In this document: in pieces, positions 15,663 through 22,431 of the stretch | Position numbering within the stretch: position 1 is the stretch's first letter | Layout: the number at the start of each line of letters is the position of its first letter | Source of the DNA: JBBRMY01 sp038230595 | GTDB taxonomy: Bacteria; Bacteroidota; Ignavibacteria; Tepidaquicellales; Tepidaquicellaceae | NCBI GenBank assembly: GCA_038230595.1 | Contig: JBBRMY010000009.1 | Location: forward strand, 1-41,199 | Reading direction: 5' to 3' | Length of the DNA stretch: 41,199 nucleotides | Program-made: the position numbers and the translations under genes | The notes under the pieces: model-generated | What the model saw: the letters and a program-made list of their open reading frames with translations, nothing else | Told to the model about the DNA's origin: nothing | The model's database searches: none

Positions 15663-17015
15663 ATGTTTGATGACTTATCGCTAAAGCTCGAAGGTGTTTT
15701 TAAAAAGCTTCGTGGTGAAGGAAAGATAACTGAAAAGAATATTGAGGATACGCTTAGAGAAATAAGACGGGTATTTTTTGATGCAGATGTTAATTACAAA
15801 GTTGTCAGTTCTTTCTTAGAAGAAGTAAAAAAGAAATCTCTCGGAGAAAATGTCCTTCTTAGTATCACTCCCGGTCAGCTCATTATTAAGATCATCAATG
15901 ATGAATTAATAACTCTGCTTGGTTCTGAAAAGTCGGAAATAAAATTTTCAAACAGAATTCCATCAGTTATAATGCTCGTCGGCTTACAGGGTTCTGGTAA
16001 AACTACCTTCTCTGCAAAGCTTGCTAAGCATTTAAGATCGAAAGGAAGACAGCCGGCGTTAGCTGCCTGTGATATTTACAGACCTGCTGCTATAGAGCAG
16101 TTAAAAGTTTTAGGCAAGCAGATCGGAATTCCGGTTTTCTCAATTGACGGAGAAAAAGATGCTGTAAAGATATCTGAAAAAGCGCTTCAGTACTGTAAAG
16201 AAAATGCAAAAGATACTCTAATAATCGATACTGCCGGTCGTCTGGCAATTGATGAAGAGATGATGAACGAAGTCTCAAAAATTAAAGAGGCAGTTCAGGC
16301 AGAAGAAATATTATTTGTAGTGGATTCGATGACTGGTCAGGATGCAGTAAATACTGCAAAGACCTTTAATGATAAGCTGAATTTTGACGGTGTAATACTC
16401 ACTAAATTAGATGGTGATACAAGAGGCGGTGCTGCTTTATCAATTAAGGCTGTAGTCCAAAAGCCGATAAAGTTTGTAAGTACCGGTGAAAAGCTTGAAG
16501 CAATTGAGGAGTTCTATCCTGAGAGAATGGCGGGAAGAATTCTAGGCAAAGGAGATATTATCTCTTTTGTTGAAAAAGCGCAGTTCAGCTTTGATGAAAA
16601 TGAAGCGGAGAAATTCGAAGCTACGATAAGTAAAAATAAGTTTGACTTTGAGGATTTTCTTGGATATCTGAAACAGATCAAAAAGATGGGTTCGTTAACC
16701 GGACTCATGTCGATGATACCGGGTGCTGCAAAGGCTCTTAAAGGGCAACAGGTTGATGATAAAGTAATTCACAAGATAGAAGCAGTTGTACTTTCGATGA
16801 CGAAACAGGAAAGAGGAAATCCAAAGATTCTTAATGGATTGAGAAGAAGAAGAATTGCAGACGGAAGCGGCAGCTCGATACAGGATGTGAACAAAGTAAT
16901 AAAGCAATTTGAAGATATGGCAAAGATGATGAAAGACATGAATAAGAATAAAGGTATGGGAATGCTTAAGAAACTGAATCTTCCACCGGGACTAATGAAA
17001 CAAATGGGAATGTAA
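15663..17015 (+). CDS. ffh: Signal recognition particle protein Ffh (SRP54)
   Basis: The 450-aa GTPase that binds 4.5S RNA and signal sequences and delivers nascent membrane proteins to FtsY and SecYEG. The N domain spans about 1-90. The G domain has GLQGSGKTT (107-115), DIYRPAAIEQ, DTAGRL, TKLDGDTRGGAALS and the closing KFVSTGEKLEAIEEF. The C-terminal M domain (about 325-450) is Met-rich and contains GSLTGLMSMIPG, RRRRIADGSGSS and GMLKKLNLPPG. Length is normal. AGAGGTG eight bases or so upstream of ATG is a good ribosome-binding site. It heads the run with rpsP, khpA, rimM, trmD and rplS. Confidence 0.98.
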   Translation: MFDDLSLKLEGVFKKLRGEGKITEKNIEDTLREIRRVFFDADVNYKVVSSFLEEVKKKSLGENVLLSITPGQLIIKIINDELITLLGSEKSEIKFSNRIPSVIMLVGLQGSGKTTFSAKLAKHLRSKGRQPALAACDIYRPAAIEQLKVLGKQIGIPVFSIDGEKDAVKISEKALQYCKENAKDTLIIDTAGRLAIDEEMMNEVSKIKEAVQAEEILFVVDSMTGQDAVNTAKTFNDKLNFDGVILTKLDGDTRGGAALSIKAVVQKPIKFVSTGEKLEAIEEFYPERMAGRILGKGDIISFVEKAQFSFDENEAEKFEATISKNKFDFEDFLGYLKQIKKMGSLTGLMSMIPGAAKALKGQQVDDKVIHKIEAVVLSMTKQERGNPKILNGLRRRRIADGSGSSIQDVNKVIKQFEDMAKMMKDMNKNKGMGMLKKLNLPPGLMKQMGM

Positions 17016-17080
17016 AGAAGCTGATATAAAAACATAAATAAAATTTTTTAATTAATTCATAACATAAACAAAACTCACAA

Positions 17081-17488
17081 TTGGTAAAACTAAGGCTTAA
17101 AAGAATGGGAAAGAAAGCATATCCCATTTACAAGATCGTAGCAGCAGATGCAAGATCTCCGAGAGATGGAAAATTCATTGAAGCGGTTGGAAATTATAAT
17201 CCGAATATAGATCCGGCTCTTGTCACTTTCAAAGAAGACAGAATACATTACTGGCTGGATAACGGCGCACAACCAACTGCCACTGTAAAGAGTTTGTTGA
17301 GCAACGAAGGCTTAATGCTGAAGATCCATTTGAAAAGGAAGAAAACCGACGAAGCTAAGACAACTGAAGAGCTGAATAAATTTGCAGCTTACAAGCCAAC
17401 AAAGCTTGAAAATGCGAAAAAACGCAAGGTTAGAAGAAAAGAAAGCAAAGCAAAAAGAGACGCAGAAGCAAAAGCTCCTAAAGCCTAA
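17081..17488 (+). CDS. rpsP: 30S ribosomal protein S16
   Basis: A small-subunit protein needed for assembly of the 16S 5' domain. The first 80 or so residues are classic S16 (MVKLRLKRMGKKAYPIYKIV, DARSPRDGKFIE, VGNYNPN, WLDNGAQPTATVKSLL). A further 50 or so residues form a Lys/Ala-rich tail, so the protein is 135 aa against the usual 80-90; long S16 tails are known in Bacteroidota. The start is TTG at 17081, fixed by the conserved N-terminus. No strong ribosome-binding site is seen. It follows ffh by 65 bases. Confidence 0.97.
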   Translation: MVKLRLKRMGKKAYPIYKIVAADARSPRDGKFIEAVGNYNPNIDPALVTFKEDRIHYWLDNGAQPTATVKSLLSNEGLMLKIHLKRKKTDEAKTTEELNKFAAYKPTKLENAKKRKVRRKESKAKRDAEAKAPKA

Positions 17489-17584
17489 TTTTTAGGGAAT
17501 TTAATGCTTCTTTTATTGATTTTACTATTTAGAAACAGATAACTGTTATTTATTAAAAATGTTTTCTAAAAGGAGTAAATAATA

Positions 17585-17914
17585 ATGAAAGAATTTATTG
17601 AATTTATCGCTAAATATTTAGTGGATAATCCTGATGAAGTAAGAGTAGAAGAAACAGAAGAAAATAATAAAATCAGATACAGACTTTTCGTCGCTGATAA
17701 TGAAACAGGTAAAGTTATCGGAAAGATGGGAAGGACAGCAAAAGCTATCAGAACATTATTAGGCGCTATTTCTGCAAAGCAAGGTAAAGTTGCACTACTT
17801 GAGATTCCGGATAAGAAGCATCTCGAAAATGGTTCAGGAAATTCAGATGGGCAGCAAGATATGATGAATGATGAAAAACATTCTGATGAGCAGGTAGACT
17901 CCAGAGGGATCTAA
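17585..17914 (+). CDS. khpA: KH-domain RNA-binding protein KhpA
   Basis: A 109-aa single-stranded RNA-binding protein. The KH fold occupies about residues 1-77, with the GxxG loop GKMG at 46-49 (VIGKMGRTAKAIRTLLGA). The usual family member is about 75-80 aa; here a polar tail rich in Asn, Asp and Gln follows (about 80-109), probably disordered. AAAGGAG nine bases before ATG is a strong ribosome-binding site. Between rpsP and rimM is its usual place. In other bacteria KhpA pairs with KhpB in RNA regulation and cell-size control; whether that holds here is unknown. Confidence 0.92.
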   Translation: MKEFIEFIAKYLVDNPDEVRVEETEENNKIRYRLFVADNETGKVIGKMGRTAKAIRTLLGAISAKQGKVALLEIPDKKHLENGSGNSDGQQDMMNDEKHSDEQVDSRGI

Positions 17915-17921
17915 ATTATAT

Positions 17922-17960
17922 AAACTGTCATTTCCTCTTCAAAACCGGGAATGACAGTTT
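17922..17960 (+). repeat. Family B palindrome inside the ribosomal operon
   Basis: AAACTGTCATTTCC (17922-17935) pairs with GGGAATGACAGTTT (17947-17960), with one U-G pair and an 11-base loop, followed by TAAAAATT. It could act as a weak terminator or attenuator between khpA and rimM. Confidence 0.6.
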
Positions 17961-18008
17961 TAAAAATTAATTATCATTTCTGCGTGTTATGCAGCGAATG
18001 CAAAAAAG

Positions 18009-18563
18009 ATGCAAACTACAACACCAGACTTTATAAATTGCATCTCGATCGGAAGAATAGTTAAAACGGTTGGTCTAAAAGGATTTGTAAAAGTAATTTC
18101 ATATTCAGATGATCCTGATCGTTTTAAGAATATAAAAAGAGTTTTTCTTTTTAATGAGAAAACTCAGAAGTTCTTTAAGAATACAGAAAGCTTTGAATTT
18201 TACCCGGCTGAAATTTCCTATGTTAAGGATTCGGTACGTTTAAAATTTAAAGATCATGACATAATAGAAGCAGTTGAAGGATTAAAAGATGCTTTAGTTG
18301 CTATACCTGAAGAGGAAAAAGTTAAGCTTCCCCCGGGTGAGTTTTTTTTATATGAAGTAATAGGATACGATGTTTTTGATAAGGAAAAATATTTAGGTAA
18401 GGTTAAGAATTTTTCTGATTATGGAGGAGGTGATCTTTTCGTAGTAGAAACGGAAAGCAAGATTGAAGTTTTAATCCCCGCAAGAAAAGAATTTATAAAA
18501 GATATAAATACGGAAAAGAAGCTGGTCAATCTTGATCTAATAGAAGGATTTATGGATCTGTAG
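18009..18563 (+). CDS. rimM: Ribosome maturation factor RimM
   Basis: A 184-aa assembly factor for the 30S head, acting with S19. The N-terminal beta-barrel domain opens with ISIGRIVKTVGLKGFVKV, the family hallmark GRIxKxxGxxGxxKV. The C-terminal PRC-barrel follows after PPGEFFLYEVIGYDVF and ends with EVLIPARKEFIKDI and the closing LDLIEGFMDL. Length is normal. It lies downstream of a palindromic repeat, and a decayed repeat (near 18590-18640) separates it from trmD. Translation start is ATG at 18009; another ATG 11 bases upstream is out of frame. Confidence 0.94.
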   Translation: MQTTTPDFINCISIGRIVKTVGLKGFVKVISYSDDPDRFKNIKRVFLFNEKTQKFFKNTESFEFYPAEISYVKDSVRLKFKDHDIIEAVEGLKDALVAIPEEEKVKLPPGEFFLYEVIGYDVFDKEKYLGKVKNFSDYGGGDLFVVETESKIEVLIPARKEFIKDINTEKKLVNLDLIEGFMDL

Positions 18564-18651
18564 ATCAGATTTTCACAAAATACTTTTCGCAGCTTCCCCT
18601 GAATTTGGGATCCCCAACAAAAAGCATTATGGGAAGACAGAAAAGGAATTT

Positions 18652-19317
18652 ATGAGATTCGATATAATAACTGCTAATCCTGCAATACTTCAGGATACTT
18701 TAAATAGCGGACTGATCGCAAGAGCGATCAAAAGCAGTTTGTTAGTAGTTGAGATACATCATCTCAGAGACTATGCAGAAGGCAGCTACAAGCAGATAGA
18801 TGATTCGCCCTACGGTGGTGGTGTAGGAATGGTATTAAAGCCCGAGCCTTTTTTCAGATGTGTTGAAAAACTGAAAGCAGTACGTGAATATGATGCAGTA
18901 ATTAATTTTACTCCGCAGGGTAAAAAATTCGATCAAAAAGCAGCAAACAATTATTCTTTAAAGAAAAACTTCATTCTCCTTTGCGGACATTATAAAGGGA
19001 TCGATGAAAGAGTAAATGAATACCTGGCAACAGAAGAAGTTTCCATCGGAGATTTTGTTATTTCATGCGGTGATATAGCAGCCCTGGTTTTTATAGATTC
19101 AGTTTCGAGATTGATTCCGGGAGTTTTGGGAGACGGAGAATCTGCACTGACAGATACGTTTCAGGCAGAGAATGGCTTTGACCATCCTCAGTACACAAGA
19201 CCTGCAGATTTTGAAGGAAAGAAAGTACCGGAAATTCTTTTATCCGGTGATCATAGTAAAATAGAAGAGTGGCGCTCTCAAAAAGCAAAAGACAAATTCA
19301 ATAAGTTTAATAAATAA
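18652..19317 (+). CDS. trmD: tRNA (guanine-37-N1)-methyltransferase TrmD
   Basis: A 221-aa SPOUT enzyme that methylates G37 of tRNAs reading CNN codons, preventing frameshifting. Visible are MRFDIITANP, HHLRDYAEGSYKQIDDSPYG with the GGGVGMVLKPEP loop, LLCGHYKGIDERV in the knot, and the C-terminal DHPQYTRP with the base Asp. One variation: where most family members have a SGGE- or TGGE-type segment after SIGDYV, this reads SIGDFVISCGDIAAL, so Gly becomes Cys and Glu becomes Asp. The Glu contacts the target guanosine in characterised enzymes; Asp may still serve. It is in the usual rimM-trmD-rplS order. Confidence 0.95.
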   Translation: MRFDIITANPAILQDTLNSGLIARAIKSSLLVVEIHHLRDYAEGSYKQIDDSPYGGGVGMVLKPEPFFRCVEKLKAVREYDAVINFTPQGKKFDQKAANNYSLKKNFILLCGHYKGIDERVNEYLATEEVSIGDFVISCGDIAALVFIDSVSRLIPGVLGDGESALTDTFQAENGFDHPQYTRPADFEGKKVPEILLSGDHSKIEEWRSQKAKDKFNKFNK

Positions 19318-19337
19318 TAAAGCACAGGAGTAAAAAA

Positions 19338-19793
19338 ATGGAAAAAATAATTAATCTAGTAACAGCAGCTCAGATAAGAAACGACATTCCGTCTTTTCAT
19401 ATAGGTGATACTATCTCAGTATCAGTTAAAGTTATCGAAGGCGATAAAGAAAGGATCCAGCTTTTTAAGGGGATCGTAATGGGAATGAAGGGTCATGGGA
19501 TCAGCAAGACTTTCAGAGTAAGAAAGATCTCAAACGGAGTTGGCGTGGAAAGAATTTTCCCAATAAATTCTCCTCGAATTTCAAAGGTTGAAGTACTTAA
19601 AGAAGGTTCTGTAAGAAGAGCAAAGCTTTATTACTTAAGAGGCTTAACAGGAAAAGCTGCAACAAAGATAAAAGAAAAAAAGAAGCCTTTGATAGTGGAT
19701 GCAGATGCTCCTAAGAAAGAATCTAAATCAGCTGCAAAAGACACAGCAAAGAAAGCTCCTTCAAAGAAAAAAGCTGAAGAAGTAACAGCTTAA
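19338..19793 (+). CDS. rplS: 50S ribosomal protein L19
   Basis: A large-subunit protein at the interface with 30S. The first 115 or so residues are typical (RNDIPSFHIGDTISVSVKVI, RIQLFKGIVM, GISKTFRVRKISNGVGVERI, FPINSPRISKVEV, LYYLRGLTGKAATKIKE). The last 36 or so form a Lys/Ala/Ser-rich tail, taking the length to 151. A GGAG site six to ten bases before ATG supports the start. It is the last gene of the ffh-rplS run; the transcript probably ends at the hairpin within 19833-19949. Confidence 0.97.
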   Translation: MEKIINLVTAAQIRNDIPSFHIGDTISVSVKVIEGDKERIQLFKGIVMGMKGHGISKTFRVRKISNGVGVERIFPINSPRISKVEVLKEGSVRRAKLYYLRGLTGKAATKIKEKKKPLIVDADAPKKESKSAAKDTAKKAPSKKKAEEVTA

Positions 19794-19832
19794 GATTTTC
19801 TTTTTTTTAAAAGGTTTATCGTTTATAAATAT

Positions 19833-19949
19833 TTGTCATTCCTGCGAAAGCAGGAATCCCTGTATTCAAAAAGTCCCTGTGCTGATGCACCGGGACTTTT
19901 TTTATTTTCACATTGATCTTCGGGATTCCTGCTTTCGCAGGAATGACAA
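19833..19949. repeat. Inverted pair of 28-base family B repeats around a terminator
   Basis: Segment 19833-19860 is the exact reverse complement of 19922-19949, a perfect 28-bp inverted repeat. Each arm is itself palindromic (ATTCCTGC-GAAA-GCAGGAAT). The 61 bases between hold the rplS terminator at 19868-19901. The layout resembles a small non-autonomous palindromic element. The opposite-strand reading frame through it is spurious. Confidence 0.8.
19868..19901 (+). terminator. Terminator of rplS operon
   Basis: AAAAAGTCCC (19868-19877) and GGGACTTTTT (19892-19901), with an inner GTGC-TGAT-GCAC stem-loop and a single mismatch between. More T residues follow. Confidence 0.85.
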
Positions 19950-19990
19950 TATATAAGATACTTTATATTTCCTTGTTCCCAATCCCCTGA

Positions 19991-20020
19991 TTGAGAATAT
20001 TTTTTACCCATCATATCTTA
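19991..20020 (+). promoter_or_regulatory. Promoter of deoxynucleoside kinase gene
   Basis: TTG (19991-19993), 20 bases, TATCTTA (20014-20020). Same form as at rlpA and tRNA-His. It gives a leader of about 60 bases. Confidence 0.5.
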
Positions 20021-20086
20021 GCATTTTTTTAAATCTCTTTTTACTATTTTCATTTTCACTTCTTAATTATAAAATACCGGATTCAA

Positions 20087-20704
20087 ATGCCAGAAAAAAA
20101 AGTTTTTGTTACAGTTGCCGGGAATATAGGTTCCGGCAAATCCTCCCTTACCAGCATGCTTGGAGAGCATTTCAACTGGAGACCATATTTTGAATCTGTA
20201 AGCGACAATCCTTATCTGAAAGATTTTTATAAGGATATGAAAAGATGGTCATTCCATTTGCAGGTCTATTTTCTTTCTCACAGGTTCAGAACTCATGTAA
20301 AAATAATTAACAGCAAGAGATCAGTTATACAGGACAGAAGCATTTATGAAGATGCTGAGATCTTCGCGAAAAATCTTTTTGATATGGGAAATATGTCGAA
20401 GAGGGATTATAAAAATTACTCAGCGCTGTTCAAGGAAATGACTGCCTTTCTGAAGCCTCCGGACCTGCTGGTCTATCTGAGAGCAAATACAGAAACGCTT
20501 GTAAATCAGATCACGATCCGCGGAAGGACTTTTGAGAAGTCAATTGAAAAAACTTATCTTCAGCTATTGAATGATTCATATGAAGGGTGGATCAGAAAAT
20601 ATGACCACAGTAATTGCGTAATAATAGAATCAGATCACCTGGATTTTGTTAATAATCCAAAAGATCTTGAGTTTATTATAAATGAAATAAAGCGGGAGTT
20701 GTAA
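20087..20704 (+). CDS. Deoxynucleoside kinase (dNK family)
   Basis: A 205-aa kinase of the deoxyadenosine/deoxyguanosine/deoxycytidine family, phosphorylating salvaged deoxynucleosides. The P-loop GNIGSGKSS is at 12-20. The catalytic Glu36 is in YFESVSDNPYL. QDRSIYED (82-89) supplies the DRS motif that fixes substrate. The LID-type Arg segment ITIRGRTFEKSIE lies near 146-158. Specificity cannot be assigned from sequence. The gene stands alone with its own promoter, and a 13-bp hairpin follows. It fits the nucleoside salvage theme with cdd and tdk at 23.7-24.7 kb. Confidence 0.93.
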   Translation: MPEKKVFVTVAGNIGSGKSSLTSMLGEHFNWRPYFESVSDNPYLKDFYKDMKRWSFHLQVYFLSHRFRTHVKIINSKRSVIQDRSIYEDAEIFAKNLFDMGNMSKRDYKNYSALFKEMTAFLKPPDLLVYLRANTETLVNQITIRGRTFEKSIEKTYLQLLNDSYEGWIRKYDHSNCVIIESDHLDFVNNPKDLEFIINEIKREL

Positions 20705-20710
20705 ACGAAT

Positions 20711-20740
20711 TGTCATCTCCGATGAAGATCGGAGATGACA
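20711..20740. terminator. Bidirectional hairpin between convergent genes
   Basis: TGTCATCTCCGAT (20711-20723), loop GAAG, ATCGGAGATGACA (20728-20740). A perfect 13-bp stem with a GNRA-like loop. It lacks a long T tract, so it is a likely but not ideal terminator. The TGTCAT/ATGACA ends match the family B repeats. Confidence 0.7.
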
Positions 20741-20746
20741 TAAAAC

Positions 20747-21103
20747 TTAAAACGGCAGGTCTTCGTCACCCGGTTCAGGGACTACATCGTGAGCTCCAAA
20801 ATCATTAGTCTGCTTTGGGCTTCCGGCGGAAATTCTACCGATCTTCCAGGCTTGTAATGTAGTAAAATATACTTTCTCACCTTTAGGATTTGTCCAGACT
20901 CTTCCTTTGAGGTCAAATGTAACTTCTACGTTGTCACCGATCTTTTGAGTATTGAGTGCGTCACAGTTATCCTGAACAAGCTGAAACTTTATCAATTCAG
21001 GATACTGGTTCTCAGCATATTCAACTACAAACTCTCTTTTTCTGAACTTATCGTTCACTGCGACTGTATCATAGATCTCTATTATTTTTCCTTTTATCTG
21101 CAT
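20747..21103 (-). CDS. DUF3127 protein with SSB-like C-terminal tip
   Basis: A 118-aa protein. Residues about 1-95 form the DUF3127 domain, which is probably an OB-like beta barrel (MQIKGKIIEIYDTVAVND, KREFVVEYAENQYPE, KFQLVQDNC, VTFDLKGRVWTNPKGEKVYF, LQAWKIGRI). A Pro/Gly/Asp linker then leads to the end DEDLPF. That ending is like the acidic tip of single-stranded DNA-binding proteins (DDDIPF in E. coli), which recruits repair and replication partners. The family is typical of Bacteroidota and relatives and has no established role. It is last in a leftward group with a small membrane protein, leucine dehydrogenase and GT9. Confidence 0.9.
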   Translation of the reverse strand: MQIKGKIIEIYDTVAVNDKFRKREFVVEYAENQYPELIKFQLVQDNCDALNTQKIGDNVEVTFDLKGRVWTNPKGEKVYFTTLQAWKIGRISAGSPKQTNDFGAHDVVPEPGDEDLPF

Positions 21104-21117
21104 AATTCTTATTTCTT

Positions 21118-21273
21118 TTAGCTATTATTTATTTTATTATTTTTGTTTTCGTGGTCAGTATCGAAATACTTGCTTGTCCACTTATTGCTGTATTTATTTA
21201 CCGATGTAAGTATTGTTGCAATTGCTATGGCTACAATTATTATTCCCACTACTATCCATATGAACGTATCCAT
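21118..21273 (-). CDS. 51-aa single-pass membrane protein
   Basis: A short frame from ATG at 21273 to TAA at 21118. Residues about 4-24 are a continuous hydrophobic helix (FIWIVVGIIIVAIAIA), followed by a polar tail with KYSNKWTSKYF and an Asn/Lys-rich end. The N-terminal side is near neutral or acidic and the tail positive, so the tail probably faces the cytoplasm. It sits eight bases downstream of the leucine dehydrogenase stop and 14 bases upstream of the DUF3127 start, filling what would otherwise be an empty gap in an operon. No homologous family recognised; function unknown. Confidence 0.6.
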   Translation of the reverse strand: MDTFIWIVVGIIIVAIAIATILTSVNKYSNKWTSKYFDTDHENKNNKINNS

Positions 21274-21281
21274 TATTTAAT

Positions 21282-22400
21282 TTAAGAGTTACGGGAATTA
21301 AAAAGATTCTTATCCCTGTATATTCTTATTCTTTTTGCATTTGATACAGCCTTTATTCTCGCCATTGCCATTTGCAATGAAGCTTTATGAGGAGGAATAT
21401 TTTCCTTTGAAGCTATTTCAAAAACCTGAAGCAGAATATCATAAATGCTTGCTGCTTTTTTCATAGCTCTTTCTCTGTGATATCCTTCAAGCTCACTGTA
21501 AACATTAATAAGCCCGCCTGCATTTATCACATAATCCGGAGCATAAAGAATGCCTTTATCCATAAGCATTTTGCCGTGCTTGTCTTCCTCTTTTAATTGA
21601 TTGTTTGCTCCACCTGCAACTATCTTAACTTTCAGCTGCGGAATAGTTTCATCATTCAAAATAGCGCCTAAAGCAGCAGGTGAAAAAATATCAGCATCAA
21701 TACCATAGACTTTATCTTTTTCTACTATTTCTGCTTTGCACTCGCTGACAATATCTTTAAGTTTTTCTTCATACATATCACTTACGAAAAGCTTAGCGCC
21801 TTCTTTATGCAGGAAATGACAAAGATGCTTACCGACATTTCCGCCTGCACCCTGTACTACAATTTTTTTTCCCTTAAGTGAATCACTGCCATAAACTTTT
21901 TGAGCACATGCTTTAATTCCAACATAAGTACCGTAAGCAGTAACTGGAGATGGATCTCCGCTTCCGCCAACTTCCTCAGGAATTCCTGTGACGTGCCTTG
22001 TTTCCATCATCACATATTCCATATCCTTAACACTTGTGCCAACATCTTCAGCAGTGATATATCTTCCCGATAACCCTTCGATGAATCTTCCGAAAGTTCT
22101 GAACAGCTCTTCCGATTTTTGAGTTCTGGAATCTCCGATTATAACTGCTTAACCGCCTCCGAGATTTAATCCTGCAACAGCAGCTTTAAAAGTCATTCCT
22201 CTTGATAGTCTGAGTACGTCGACTAAAGCTTCATGATCGTTTGCATACTGCCACATTCTTGTACCACCTAAAGCAGGTCCTAATGCAGTATTATGAATTC
22301 CAATTATTGCCTTTAATCCTGTATCTTTATTAGAGCAATAAACCACCTGCTCGTGTTCAAGATCATCAATTAGTTCAAAAGGAGTTTTATTTGTTTCCAT
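21282..22400 (-). pseudogene. Leucine dehydrogenase interrupted by an in-frame TAA at the catalytic lysine
   Basis: Read through, this is a 372-residue Leu/Val/Phe dehydrogenase: NAD-dependent oxidative deamination of branched amino acids. The first 83 residues (GPALGGTRMW, RGMTFKAAVAGLNLGGG) and the rest from AVIIGDSRTQ (GRYITAEDVGT, GDPSPVTAYG, YAPDYVINAGGLINV) align with Bacillus leucine dehydrogenase over the full length. Codon 84 (22151-22149) is TAA where the family has the catalytic Lys (Lys80 in L. sphaericus), one base from AAA. The other substrate-binding Lys is kept (Lys72). The frame stays open with no other lesion. The cofactor loop reads GAGGNVG, one residue longer than the usual GxGNVG. 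The start is ATG at 22400. It is a recent nonsense mutation or a sequence error; readthrough is unlikely but untested. Confidence 0.85.
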
Positions 22401-22431
22401 TCGCAAGATTATTTAAGAGTTAACTGAAATT

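Noticed and set aside
19823..20014. 63-aa minus-strand frame
   Set aside because: It lies wholly on the inverted repeat pair and terminator; the CFRRND-type sequence is a translated repeat.
21282..22400. UAA recoding as pyrrolysine or selenocysteine
   Set aside because: Those use UAG and UGA with special elements; the codon is UAA and no such element is visible.
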